From: DASXUX01 sp036504595
GTDB lineage: Bacteria; Planctomycetota; SZUA-567; H5-PLA8
Assembly: GCA_036504595.1 (NCBI GenBank)
Contig: DASXUX010000070.1
Span: 24,704-88,703, forward strand
DNA length: 64,000 nucleotides
Direction: 5' to 3'
Of this stretch, positions 23,316-30,703 are shown piece by piece. Position 1 is the stretch's first letter. Each line of letters begins with the position of its first letter. The notes beneath the pieces were generated by a model. It was given only the letters and a program-made list of their open reading frames with translations. It did no database searches and was not told where the DNA came from. The translations under genes and the position numbers were made by a program.

Positions 23316-23549
23316 ATGTACGGCTTTGCATGCGAACACTGCGGCGGGAATGTGGGCGAGCGCGTTCTGGATCGCGAGGCCTTCCGCCATAAAGGCAAAT
23401 TTGTGATTCTGGAACACGTGCCGATCGGCATCTGTGACAAGTGCGGCGCGCGTTATTTCGACGCCACGGTTCTTCGACGGGTTGCGGAGATTGGCCGCGG
23501 CGCGCGCAAGTGCGACCGGACCGAAGCCGTTTGCGTTGCGAGCTATTAA
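23316..23549 (+). CDS. YgiT-type zinc-finger protein, probable antitoxin
   Basis: A 77-residue protein with two CxxC knuckles (CEHC near the N-terminus and CDKC at about residue 46), and GICDKCGARYFDATVLRRVAE as in the N-terminal zinc domain of MqsA. The C-terminal DNA-binding HTH of full MqsA is absent, as in many short YgiT partners of DUF4258. It forms a two-gene unit with the upstream gene and converges with pyruvate kinase. Confidence 0.78.
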   Translation: MYGFACEHCGGNVGERVLDREAFRHKGKFVILEHVPIGICDKCGARYFDATVLRRVAEIGRGARKCDRTEAVCVASY

Positions 23550-23578
23550 GAGTGCGCTACGGAACGGACCACGGACAG

Positions 23579-25021
23579 CTATCGGATTTCGTGTATATGT
23601 ATCCTCGCCGCCAGTTCCCGCGATGGTCCCCGGCCCGTAGCGAGGATCATTTTCTCCCCGCGCTTGCCGAGTTTGAGGGCCAAGATCGCTTTGCGGCCGT
23701 AGCTCATGGCGTCGGCGGGGGTGCGGAATGGGGCGCAGGCGGCGGGCGTGACGCCCCAGAACAGAGTCATGCGGCGGACGGCTTTGATGTTCGACGAAAT
23801 GCCGACGATGGGCACGCGTGGCCGCGCGGAGGCCATAAAGCGGGCGGTGTCGCCGGAGAGTGTCGCGACGGCGATGGCGCAGACTTCCAGGTCGCGCGCG
23901 ATACGTTCGACGCCGAGGGCCATCGCGTCGTGCAGGCAACTTGCTTTGGTTTCGCGAGCGTCGGACTGATAGCCGTTGTTGCCGCTCAGCATGAACCGTT
24001 CGGTTTGGAGGGCGATCTTGTGCATCGCGGAAACCGCTTCGACCGGGTACTTGCCGCTGGCCGTTTCGCCCGAAAGCATGACGGCGTCGGTGCCGTCGAG
24101 GATCGCGTTGGCCACGTCGCTCGCTTCAGCTCGGGTCGGGCGAGGACTTTGCGTCATCGATTCGAGCATCTGCGTCGCGGTGATCACCGGCACGTCGAGC
24201 TCGTTGGCCATGCGGATCAGGCGCTTCTGGATCAGCGGCACCTGCGCGTAATCCATTTCGACGCCCAAATCGCCGCGCGCGACCATCACGCCGTCGGAGG
24301 CCGGGATCATTTCGTCCAGGCAGCCGACGGCTTCGGGCTGTTCGATCTTGGAAATGAGCAGCGGCGGGTTGCTGACTGTCACCAGACGATTGCGCACCGG
24401 CTTCAGGTCGGCGGCGGCTCGCACAAAAGAGAGCGCCACGAAATCGACCTTGTTGGCGAGGCCCCATTCCAGATCGTCGAGATCCTTCTCGGTCACGCTG
24501 GGTGCGCTGATCTTCACGCCGGGAAGGTTCATGCCTTTGCGCGTTTTGAGTTTTCCGCCGCGGTCGAAACGGACCGTGACGAGCGGCGCTTTGACTTCCA
24601 CAACGTGAGCTTCCAGCGCGCCATCATCGAAGAGGATGCGGTCGCCGGTCTTCACGTCTTTGCCGAGGTGTTCGTATTCGCAGGGCAGAGCGCTCTCGGG
24701 CGTTTTGACGGTGCTGTGGCCGCTGTAGAACACGACGGTTTGGCCGCTGGCGATGTCGATGCCGCCGCCGGGCATTTCGCCGACACGGATCTTGGGGCCG
24801 CACAGATCCTGGAGCACGCCGACGTGCTTGCCGACTTTTTCAGCGGCGGCGCGCAACGTCTTGAGCATCTGCGAGTGGGATTCGTGCGTGCCATGCGAGA
24901 AATTGAAGCGCGCGACATCCATCCCTGCGCGGATCATTTTCTCGAGCACTTTGGGATCGGACGACGCCGGTCCGAGTGTGCAAACGATTTTGGTGCGGCG
25001 ATAGTTTTCGTTGCGAAGCAC
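23579..25021 (-). CDS. pyk: Pyruvate kinase
   Basis: A 480-residue protein starting at GTG 25021 with GGAGGG 12 bases upstream. It converts phosphoenolpyruvate and ADP to pyruvate and ATP in the cytoplasm. Visible hallmarks are TKIVCTLGPASSDP, MDVARFNFSHG, DLCGPKIRVG, the catalytic-lysine segment LLISKIEQPEAV, the metal site GVMVARGDLGVEM, VITATQMLESM, and the ANAILDGTDAVMLSGETASGKYP effector block. The C-terminal domain is complete. Length matches the family. Confidence 0.96.
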   Translation of the reverse strand: MLRNENYRRTKIVCTLGPASSDPKVLEKMIRAGMDVARFNFSHGTHESHSQMLKTLRAAAEKVGKHVGVLQDLCGPKIRVGEMPGGGIDIASGQTVVFYSGHSTVKTPESALPCEYEHLGKDVKTGDRILFDDGALEAHVVEVKAPLVTVRFDRGGKLKTRKGMNLPGVKISAPSVTEKDLDDLEWGLANKVDFVALSFVRAAADLKPVRNRLVTVSNPPLLISKIEQPEAVGCLDEMIPASDGVMVARGDLGVEMDYAQVPLIQKRLIRMANELDVPVITATQMLESMTQSPRPTRAEASDVANAILDGTDAVMLSGETASGKYPVEAVSAMHKIALQTERFMLSGNNGYQSDARETKASCLHDAMALGVERIARDLEVCAIAVATLSGDTARFMASARPRVPIVGISSNIKAVRRMTLFWGVTPAACAPFRTPADAMSYGRKAILALKLGKRGEKMILATGRGPSRELAARIHIHEIR

Positions 25022-25078
25022 GGGGCTTTTGTCCCTCCGAAATCAATTCTCCAACGCGGAGACGCATAGGACGGAAGA

Positions 25079-25161
25079 GGGTATCGGGTATGGGGTATCG
25101 GGTCTAGGGATGGATCTTTTCGCAAGCCTCCCCGATACCCTATACCCGAGACCCCATACCC
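25079..25161. repeat. Inverted heptamer arrays GGGTATC ... GATACCC
   Basis: GGGTATC, GGGTATG, GGGTATC, GGGTCTA (25079-25106) face GATACCC, TATACCC, GAGACCC, CATACCC (25134-25161). A second copy of this family is at 39427-39509. Confidence 0.88.
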
Positions 25162-25170
25162 GGCTGTTCC

Positions 25171-26322
25171 CTACGGTTTCGCAAACAGTACGCGCACCGC
25201 CTTGCTCACGGTAATGCTGCTGTCGGTCGGCATCAGCGCGCCGGTTTTGTCGTCGATCTTGAACACGCAAATGTTGTTGGTGTCCTGATGCGCGGCGAGC
25301 AGCCACTTGCCGTCGGGCGTGACGTTGAAGTTGCGCGGGTTTTTCCCGCCGGACGGCTGCTGGCCGGCAGCGGTCAGTTTGCCAGTCTGCTCGTCGAGCT
25401 TGAAGATGGCGATGCTGTCGTGGCCGCGGTTGGAACCGTACAGGAATTTGCCCGACGGATGAACGACGACTTCGGCGCAATGGCTTTTTCCGGTGAAATC
25501 GGCGGGCAGCGTGCCGAGGGTCTGCAATTCAGTCAGCGCGCCTTTCTGCGCGTCGTAGCTGAAAGCGGTGACGGTGTTGGCCATCTCGTTGATGATGTAC
25601 GCGAATCTTCCGTTGGGGTGAAAGGCGAAGTGCCGCGGACCGCTGCCGGGCGCGACAGAGGCGTATGGCGGATCGTTGGGCGTGAGCGTGCCTTTTTCGG
25701 GATCAAGCTTGTAGATGAAGATTTTGTCCATGCCCAGATCGGCGGCGAACGCAAGCTTGCCTGCTGCGTCCATGTTGATGGAATGCGCGTGTGGGCCTTC
25801 CTGACGGCTCTTGTTGGGCCCCATTTGCCCGGCGTGTTGGATGAACGCGGTCGCTTCGCCGAGCTTGCCGTCTGGGCCGATCGGCAGTGCACAGACGCTG
25901 CCGCTGCCATAATTGGCGGCCAGAGCGTACTTGCCATCCGGCGAAATGGAGACGTGGCACGTGCCTGCGCCTTGGGCGGACTGAGAATTGAGCAGCGTCA
26001 GGAGTCCCGTCGCGGGATTGACCGCGAAGGCGTTCACGGCGCCGGCTTTTTTGGGCGCCCAGATTTCAGCGGCGGCGTAGAGGAACTTTCCGCTTGGGTG
26101 CAGCGCGAGGAAGGACGGGTTGCCGGTTTCGGCGGCGAGCACCGGCGGGGTGAGCTTGCCGGTGGCGAGGTCCAGTTCGGACAGGTAGATGCCCTGGCTG
26201 CCAACGGCCGGCACGGAGGCCGGCGCTACCGTGTACGTGCCGATGTAAACGCGCAGCTTGTCTTCAGCGTGCAACATAAGGGCGGCCCCGGATAGAAAGA
26301 TGGCGATGAGAGTGCGTGTCAC
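25171..26322 (-). CDS. Exported lactonase-type seven-bladed beta-propeller
   Basis: The start is GTG 26322 with AAGGGA upstream. The protein is 383 residues, with a signal peptide (TRTLIAIFLSGAALMLHAED) and YIGTYT at the first blade. Repeated blade motifs include LALHPSGKFLYAAAE, VSISPDGKYALAANYGSG, FAFHPNGRFAYIINE, VVVHPSGKFLYGSNRGHDSI and NVTPDGKWLLAAHQDTNNI. This is the 6-phosphogluconolactonase (YbhE/Pgl-beta) family. Exported relatives are widespread in Planctomycetota and acidobacteria, and whether they are lactonases is not settled. A P-family palindrome adds VAPASVPAV in the first loop (about residues 32-39). Confidence 0.88.
   Translation of the reverse strand: MTRTLIAIFLSGAALMLHAEDKLRVYIGTYTVAPASVPAVGSQGIYLSELDLATGKLTPPVLAAETGNPSFLALHPSGKFLYAAAEIWAPKKAGAVNAFAVNPATGLLTLLNSQSAQGAGTCHVSISPDGKYALAANYGSGSVCALPIGPDGKLGEATAFIQHAGQMGPNKSRQEGPHAHSINMDAAGKLAFAADLGMDKIFIYKLDPEKGTLTPNDPPYASVAPGSGPRHFAFHPNGRFAYIINEMANTVTAFSYDAQKGALTELQTLGTLPADFTGKSHCAEVVVHPSGKFLYGSNRGHDSIAIFKLDEQTGKLTAAGQQPSGGKNPRNFNVTPDGKWLLAAHQDTNNICVFKIDDKTGALMPTDSSITVSKAVRVLFAKP
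26207..26230. repeat. In-frame P-family element in the lactonase gene
   Basis: GCCGGC-ACGGAG-GCCGGC followed by GCTACC. It is read on the minus strand as VAPASVPA between the first propeller strands, replacing what is normally a short loop between YIGTYT and GIYL. Confidence 0.85.
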
Positions 26323-26365
26323 AGTTTCGGTCCCTTTCAACGTGGTTGTGCAATAGATTACACCA

Positions 26366-26466
26366 GAATGATGAATGCGGAATGATGAATGATGAATGTG
26401 GATTGCATGGAGGACTTTGCGCATGTCCAACCGCATTCATCATTCAGCATTCATCACTCCGCATTC
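26366..26466. repeat. Inverted heptamer arrays GAATGAT ... ATCATTC
   Basis: Five exact-period units GAATGAT, GAATGCG, GAATGAT, GAATGAT, GAATGTG (26366-26400) face five inverted units CGCATTC, ATCATTC, AGCATTC, ATCACTC, CGCATTC (26432-26466). The last units are the final codons and stop of the histidine-kinase gene. Confidence 0.9.
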
Positions 26467-28037
26467 GGCAGCGTGACCGTAAACGTCGTCCCCTTCGCCG
26501 ATGTTTCGAACGCGATCGTCCCGCCGTGTTCTTCGGCGATCTGTTTGGCGATCGCCAGGCCCAAGCCGCCGCCGCCGGGTTTGGTGCTGACGAAAAGTTC
26601 GAAGACGCGCGCGCGAACTTCTTCGGCGATGCCGGGACCCGTGTCGCTTACGGAAAGCAGTGCGCTTTTCTTCTCGCCGTCCCAGTGTGTGCGAATAGTG
26701 ATGCAGCCGTCGCGAACGATGGCTTGCTGCGCGTTGAGGATCAGATTTACCAGAAGCTGGCGAATTTTTGCGGGATCGATTGAAAGCATGGAGGGCAGCT
26801 TCGCGTCGAGTTCGGCGAGGCTCTTGACGTGCGCGTGCGCAAGCTGGCGGTCCAGGAAGGCCAGCGTATCGGTGACGAGCTTGTTCAAGTCTGTCGGCTG
26901 GCGCTGGGGCGGGCGGGGGCGAGCGAAGGTCAGAAGTTCCTCGACGGCCAGGGCGAGGCGGTCGATTTCGCTGAGAACAATGGCGTAGGCTTCCTGCGTG
27001 CTTTTGTCGGCCGCGGTAGCGCCGGCCTCCGTGCCGGCCGGCAGAGACCCCGGTGCTACCCCGCTTCCGGCTCGCGATTTCAGCATTTCGATGGTCATAC
27101 GCAGGCTGGTGAGCGGGTTGCGGATTTCGTGGGCGACGCTGGCGGCGAGTTTGCCCGTTACGGCGAGGCGCTCGGCCTTGAGCAGTTCGTCCTGCGAGTG
27201 GCGCAAACTATCGAGCATGCTGCGGAAGGCTTCGGCGAGGTCGGCGATTTCGTCGGAGGGTGGCACGCTTGTGTTCGCGCCTTGGCGCGGACTCAAGCGT
27301 GTGGTTGTGTCCGTGCCACCTTCGTTCAGGCCTCCGGCGCTGATGCGTTTGGCGGTGGCGGCCAGGCGGCGGACGGGGCTGGAAATCCAATGGCCGATGA
27401 GCAGCCCCAAGACGGCGGCGAGAGCCAGGCCGATGGCTCCAGTCCAGATGATGCGGTGCAGCGCGCGGTTTTGAGCCGTTTCGATCTCGGCGTAGGGATA
27501 GAGGAGATAAAAATGCCGCGTGGCAGCGGCGGGGCCGCGAGACGCTCGTGTGGTGTGCAGGATCAGCCAGCGCTGACCGGCCAGGTTGCTGATGTGGCGG
27601 GTGATTTCGGGAGCGCTGATATCAAGGGGCGCGGTCTTCGCGGCTTTTTGCAGAGCTTCGACGGTGGCCCACCCGGCGCGGTCGGAACGGGTAAAGGTGG
27701 TCACGACGGGCGCGCCGCTTTGCAGCACCACGAATTCGCTGCGAGCGGTGGGGCGGGCCTCCGTGCCCGCCTGTATTGCAGTCGTTCCGGCTGCACCGGC
27801 CGGCGGCTCGGCGGGCAGGGACGCCCGCCCTACCGCTCGATCGCGGATCTGGCGCAGAGCTTCCTCGTCGAGCGCGAAGCCGGGGAAGGTGGCGACTTCG
27901 AGGATGAAGCGCTGCTCGCTTTCGACGCGCGATTCGACCTCCTGAAGAATTTCACGAGCCAGCACGACGCCCAGAACCAGGAGCAGCAGCGCGAAGAGCG
28001 CCACAAATGGAAGGGTGATCTTGGTGGCCAGGCGCAT
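26454..28037 (-). CDS. Membrane sensor histidine kinase with three repeat-encoded insertions
   Basis: A 527-residue protein starting at ATG 28037. Residues 5-25 are TM1; residues about 30-190 are an extracytoplasmic sensor; TM2 (GAIGLALAAVLGLLIGHWI) precedes HAMP. The HisKA box is SVAHEIRNPLTSLRM (phospho-His about 303), the ATPase N-box is NLILNAQQAIV, and the G boxes are DTGPGIAEEVRARVFELF and GGGGLGLAIAKQIAEEHGG. Insertions encoded by palindromes sit in the sensor (about 70-96), in the HAMP connector (about 240-260), and in the turn between the two HisKA helices (about 327-341: VAPGSLPAGTEAGAT). No response regulator is adjacent. The ribosome site AGGAGGA is supplied by a hairpin upstream. 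Confidence 0.92.
   Translation of the reverse strand: MRLATKITLPFVALFALLLLVLGVVLAREILQEVESRVESEQRFILEVATFPGFALDEEALRQIRDRAVGRASLPAEPPAGAAGTTAIQAGTEARPTARSEFVVLQSGAPVVTTFTRSDRAGWATVEALQKAAKTAPLDISAPEITRHISNLAGQRWLILHTTRASRGPAAATRHFYLLYPYAEIETAQNRALHRIIWTGAIGLALAAVLGLLIGHWISSPVRRLAATAKRISAGGLNEGGTDTTTRLSPRQGANTSVPPSDEIADLAEAFRSMLDSLRHSQDELLKAERLAVTGKLAASVAHEIRNPLTSLRMTIEMLKSRAGSGVAPGSLPAGTEAGATAADKSTQEAYAIVLSEIDRLALAVEELLTFARPRPPQRQPTDLNKLVTDTLAFLDRQLAHAHVKSLAELDAKLPSMLSIDPAKIRQLLVNLILNAQQAIVRDGCITIRTHWDGEKKSALLSVSDTGPGIAEEVRARVFELFVSTKPGGGGLGLAIAKQIAEEHGGTIAFETSAKGTTFTVTLPNAE
27016..27060. repeat. Full P-family palindrome in the HisKA turn
   Basis: A complete element: GTAGC, GCCGGC-CTCCGT-GCCGGC, then CGGCAGAGACCCCGG and TGCTACC. 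It is the clearest two-arm copy and is translated in frame. Confidence 0.88.
27259..27320. repeat. H-family hairpin in the HAMP connector
   Basis: GGTGGCACGCTTGTGTTCGC with GCGCGGACTCAAGCGTG and a terminal CGTGCCACC. It is translated in frame on the minus strand with the peptide GANTSVPPS. Confidence 0.85.
27751..27831. repeat. P-family variant in the kinase sensor domain
   Basis: GGGCGGGCCTCCGTGCCCGC at the left and GGCGGGCAGGGACGCCCGCC with CTACC at the right. CCGGC of the usual element is replaced by CGGGC on both sides, so the arms changed together. It is translated as RASLPA ... AGTEARPTA. Confidence 0.8.
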
Positions 28038-28038
28038 A

Positions 28039-28098
28039 GTGGCGCAATCCTCCTGGATTGCGTAGCTTGTCGAGCGCAATCCCGGAGGATTGCGCTAC
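28039..28098. repeat. Hairpin carrying a kinase ribosome site and a GNAT stop codon
   Basis: GTGGCGCAATCCTCCTGGAT pairs with its inverse ending GGAGGATTGCGCTAC across TAGCTTGTCGAG. On the minus strand AGGAGGA inside it is the ribosome site of the kinase, and TAG inside the other arm ends the GNAT gene. Confidence 0.8.
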
Positions 28099-29096
28099 AC
28101 GCGTTTCCACAATTCGACGTCGTAGGACTGGCTCGGGCTGCGGTAGTGCTGCTTCAGCACCGCTTCGCGTGTGAAGCCGAGATCAGCCAGCAGTTTGGGT
28201 TTCACCGGCCAGAGGCCGTCGCTGTAGCAGATCACGGTGCGTGCAGGCAGCAGCGCGAGTTTTTCAACCATGGGGCGAAGCGTGTCTTCAAAGCCCGGCG
28301 CGCAGAACATGTCGAGGATGTCGGTTTGCAGTTCGAAAATCGGGTCGGGGCGCACGCAGGCGATCGCGACGGGGACTTGCGATTTTTCGGAAACGGCGAC
28401 GAAGGCGCGGAAGCCGTCGTCCTTCTTTTCCGGGCAGTGCATCGCCACGAGGTAAGGCAGGGAGCCGCCTTCCGTCGAGCGGATGCTGAAGACGTCCATG
28501 CCGGCGATGCGTACGCGTGCCGAATGGTTCATCATGGCCAGAGCCGGCAGCGTCGGCCAGTGTTCGAAACTGAGTGGCTCAACGCGCACGGGAGCTTTGG
28601 CGAACACGTCGCGTTCGAAGCTTTGCTGGTTGTCAGCGAACCAGTACATGTAGCCACTGCGCGGTTCGACTCCCTTGAAGCCGTGCTTTTCGTAGAGGTG
28701 AAACGGGTGCGTGTCGTAGCCGGTGCCGAGGTAAAGAGCGCGGCCGCCGCGTTTCTTAAAATCGGCGATCTGGTGGCCGTGGATGATGTCGGCGGCGCCT
28801 TTGCGGCGTTCGGCGGGGGCCGTGTAGACGTGGCCGAAGATGCCGATGCCGTTGTGTTCAACACTGCAGATGTTCGCAATGGGCTGGCGATCTTTCAGCA
28901 GGATGTAGAAGCGGCTTTCGACTTTTGTGTCGGCTCGCGTGAGGCTTTGTTCGATCTGCCACTTCCAGATTTCGCCTTTGTGGCCGAGCAACGCGCGCAT
29001 CGATGCGGCCAGCTCGGGTGTTGCCGGCCCGAGAACGACGCCGAGTTCCACGGATTCGCCGGTCTTGAGCTTTGCGTCTTGGATTTTCTGGTACAT
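28095..29096 (-). CDS. GNAT-family N-acetyltransferase-like protein
   Basis: A 333-residue cytoplasmic protein with GGAGGA before the ATG. The N-terminal half is a GNAT fold: FYILLKDRQPIANICSVEHNGIGIFGHVYTAP, then the acetyl-CoA pyrophosphate loop PAERRKGAADIIHGHQIADF, and ALYLGTGYDTHPFHLYEKHGFKGV. The C-terminal half (from about 185) looks like a second, degenerate GNAT-like domain. The acceptor substrate is unknown. Its stop codon lies in a hairpin shared with the downstream histidine kinase, and the two may be co-transcribed. Confidence 0.8.
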   Translation of the reverse strand: MYQKIQDAKLKTGESVELGVVLGPATPELAASMRALLGHKGEIWKWQIEQSLTRADTKVESRFYILLKDRQPIANICSVEHNGIGIFGHVYTAPAERRKGAADIIHGHQIADFKKRGGRALYLGTGYDTHPFHLYEKHGFKGVEPRSGYMYWFADNQQSFERDVFAKAPVRVEPLSFEHWPTLPALAMMNHSARVRIAGMDVFSIRSTEGGSLPYLVAMHCPEKKDDGFRAFVAVSEKSQVPVAIACVRPDPIFELQTDILDMFCAPGFEDTLRPMVEKLALLPARTVICYSDGLWPVKPKLLADLGFTREAVLKQHYRSPSQSYDVELWKRV

Positions 29097-29189
29097 GGAG
29101 ATCCTCCGCAGCGCTGTGCCATATCTAACCGAATTTATGTACGGACGCTATTGCAGGTGAATATGAAGAGCAGGTGGGGAGTCCAAAGA

Positions 29190-29243
29190 GTAGCACGCAC
29201 GAAACCGGCGCAAGATGCGGCGCCGGTCACATGCGTGCCACAG
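29190..29243. repeat. H-family hairpin with ACCGGCGC stem
   Basis: GCACGCACGAAACCGGCGC pairs with GGCGCCGGTCACATGCGTGC, loop AAGATGC, ending GTGCCAC. It lies between the divergent GNAT gene and the secreted-protein pair. Confidence 0.78.
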
Positions 29244-29334
29244 TGATTTCGATTTTGCGTTTTGGGTTGCACAAGGTAGATTTGGAAAAGATAGTGGTTG
29301 TCGCCGCTGAACTTGTACTTTGGGAGATGAGCCT

Positions 29335-30663
29335 TTGCGTGCGCGAACGGGCCTGTTCGTCAGCGTGCTCGGCGTGATTTTCCTGTCGCGAGCCGTAGCT
29401 TCGGGTGAAGTCCTTTTTGCCGAGGGCTTCGACACGTTCGATCTGGCCAAGCCGCCGGCGCAGTGGAAGGTCACCCAGCCGGCGGAGCTTGCGATCATCG
29501 ATGAAGCTCCTCACGGCAAAGTTCTGAAGATCACCGCAAAAGGCAACACCTGGCCGAGCGTGGGCGTGACACTGGATCCGGCCAAGGTCCGCGGTCACAA
29601 CATACGCATTGCCTGCGCGGCCAAGTTCCCCAACACTTATATTCCGCTCGCCGACAAAACGTGGGCTCATCCTAAGATGATGGTCACGTACAAGGATAAG
29701 GCCGGCAAGGATCAGTATCCGGGCGAAGTGGCGCTACAGGCCGGGCGGCCCGAATGGCAAGACCTGGTCAAGATAGCGGCCATTCCGCAAGACGCCGATG
29801 CGATCGTTGTTTTCCTGCGCGTCGATCTGGTCGCGGCGGAAGTGTTCTTCGATGACTTCAGTGTCGAAATCGATCCCGATCCAAACGCGCCCGCGGCGAA
29901 GCCGCCCGGGGCCGCACCGTCAGCCAATCCGTTGCTAAATCCGAACGCTGCTCAAAACCCGGGCGCCAACCCGGCTCAGCCCGCAGCCGCGCCGAAGCCG
30001 GCTCCGGCCGCAACGGGGCCCGAAGCGATTGCGGCCAAAGCGCCGAAGAAGGCTCTGGACGACGGTTCGGCAGTGATCTTTGGGCCGGAGGTCGCTTTGG
30101 CTCTTCAGCGCAGCGTGAAGACGGGGGTCGCAACAAAGAATACCTACGCGTTTGTGGGAGCGACTCTGCCGAAGGAACTGGAGACCGCGAAAACGCCGCC
30201 GAACTGGAACAAGGTGGCGAGCGCCAAAGAGGTCACCGGTCCGACAGCGACGGCGCACAACCTGCTGACCACCCTGCCGGAATTTATCGCAGCGACCAAA
30301 GTTGAAGCCGTTTTCATTTTCCCCGATCCGCTGCCGCTCACGCGCAAGCTGACGATGTCGGAGCACTACGAGTGGGAAGACGTGGCTCGGGCATGCGCGC
30401 GGTCCGGCGCCGTTCCCGTGCTGGTCATTCCCGCGTCCGCGAATCCCGATCCGAAAGTCACCAACGACATTAAAGACGAACTGCGCAATGCCATTCTGCA
30501 GGGCGCGGCCGAAGTGGTGGTTCCGGTAATGGATCTGAAAGTTCCGTTGCAGCTTCCGCGGCGCGTCGGTGTGCTGACGGAGATGTTCGACAAGTACGTT
30601 TTCTGCCGGGTGTCGGCGGACGCAACGCAGAGCACCAAGCCCAAGGAACCGGGCGAAGAGTAG
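29335..30663 (+). CDS. Secreted protein, jelly-roll-like domain plus SGNH-like domain (first of a pair)
   Basis: The start is taken as TTG 29335, 8 bases after a GGGAG site; the frame opens at TTG 29320 and no ATG is available. The protein is about 442 residues. It has a signal peptide (RTGLFVSVLGVIFLSRAVAS), then a beta-rich domain of about 160 residues beginning FAEGFDTFDLAKPPAQWKV, like carbohydrate-binding jelly rolls. A Pro/Ala-rich linker (about 190-235) precedes a C-terminal alpha/beta domain with AVFIFPDP, VARACARSGAVPVLVIPAS and AAEVVVPVMDLKV. The C-terminal part is paralogous to that of the next gene. I see no SGNH catalytic triad. Confidence 0.65.
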   Translation: MRARTGLFVSVLGVIFLSRAVASGEVLFAEGFDTFDLAKPPAQWKVTQPAELAIIDEAPHGKVLKITAKGNTWPSVGVTLDPAKVRGHNIRIACAAKFPNTYIPLADKTWAHPKMMVTYKDKAGKDQYPGEVALQAGRPEWQDLVKIAAIPQDADAIVVFLRVDLVAAEVFFDDFSVEIDPDPNAPAAKPPGAAPSANPLLNPNAAQNPGANPAQPAAAPKPAPAATGPEAIAAKAPKKALDDGSAVIFGPEVALALQRSVKTGVATKNTYAFVGATLPKELETAKTPPNWNKVASAKEVTGPTATAHNLLTTLPEFIAATKVEAVFIFPDPLPLTRKLTMSEHYEWEDVARACARSGAVPVLVIPASANPDPKVTNDIKDELRNAILQGAAEVVVPVMDLKVPLQLPRRVGVLTEMFDKYVFCRVSADATQSTKPKEPGEE

Positions 30664-30703
30664 TGTTTTCGGCACCCGCGATTGAGGAGTAACGCACAGC
30701 GCG

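Noticed and set aside
23441..25069. 542-codon plus-strand open frame opposite pyruvate kinase
   Set aside because: Pyruvate kinase on the other strand is complete and unmistakable.
26366..26466. Heptamer arrays as a CRISPR array
   Set aside because: The repeat is only 7 bases, there are no spacers, and the halves are inverted.
26829..29246. 805-codon plus-strand open frame opposite the histidine kinase and GNAT genes
   Set aside because: The minus-strand genes have intact catalytic motifs; this frame has none and contains antisense repeat peptides.
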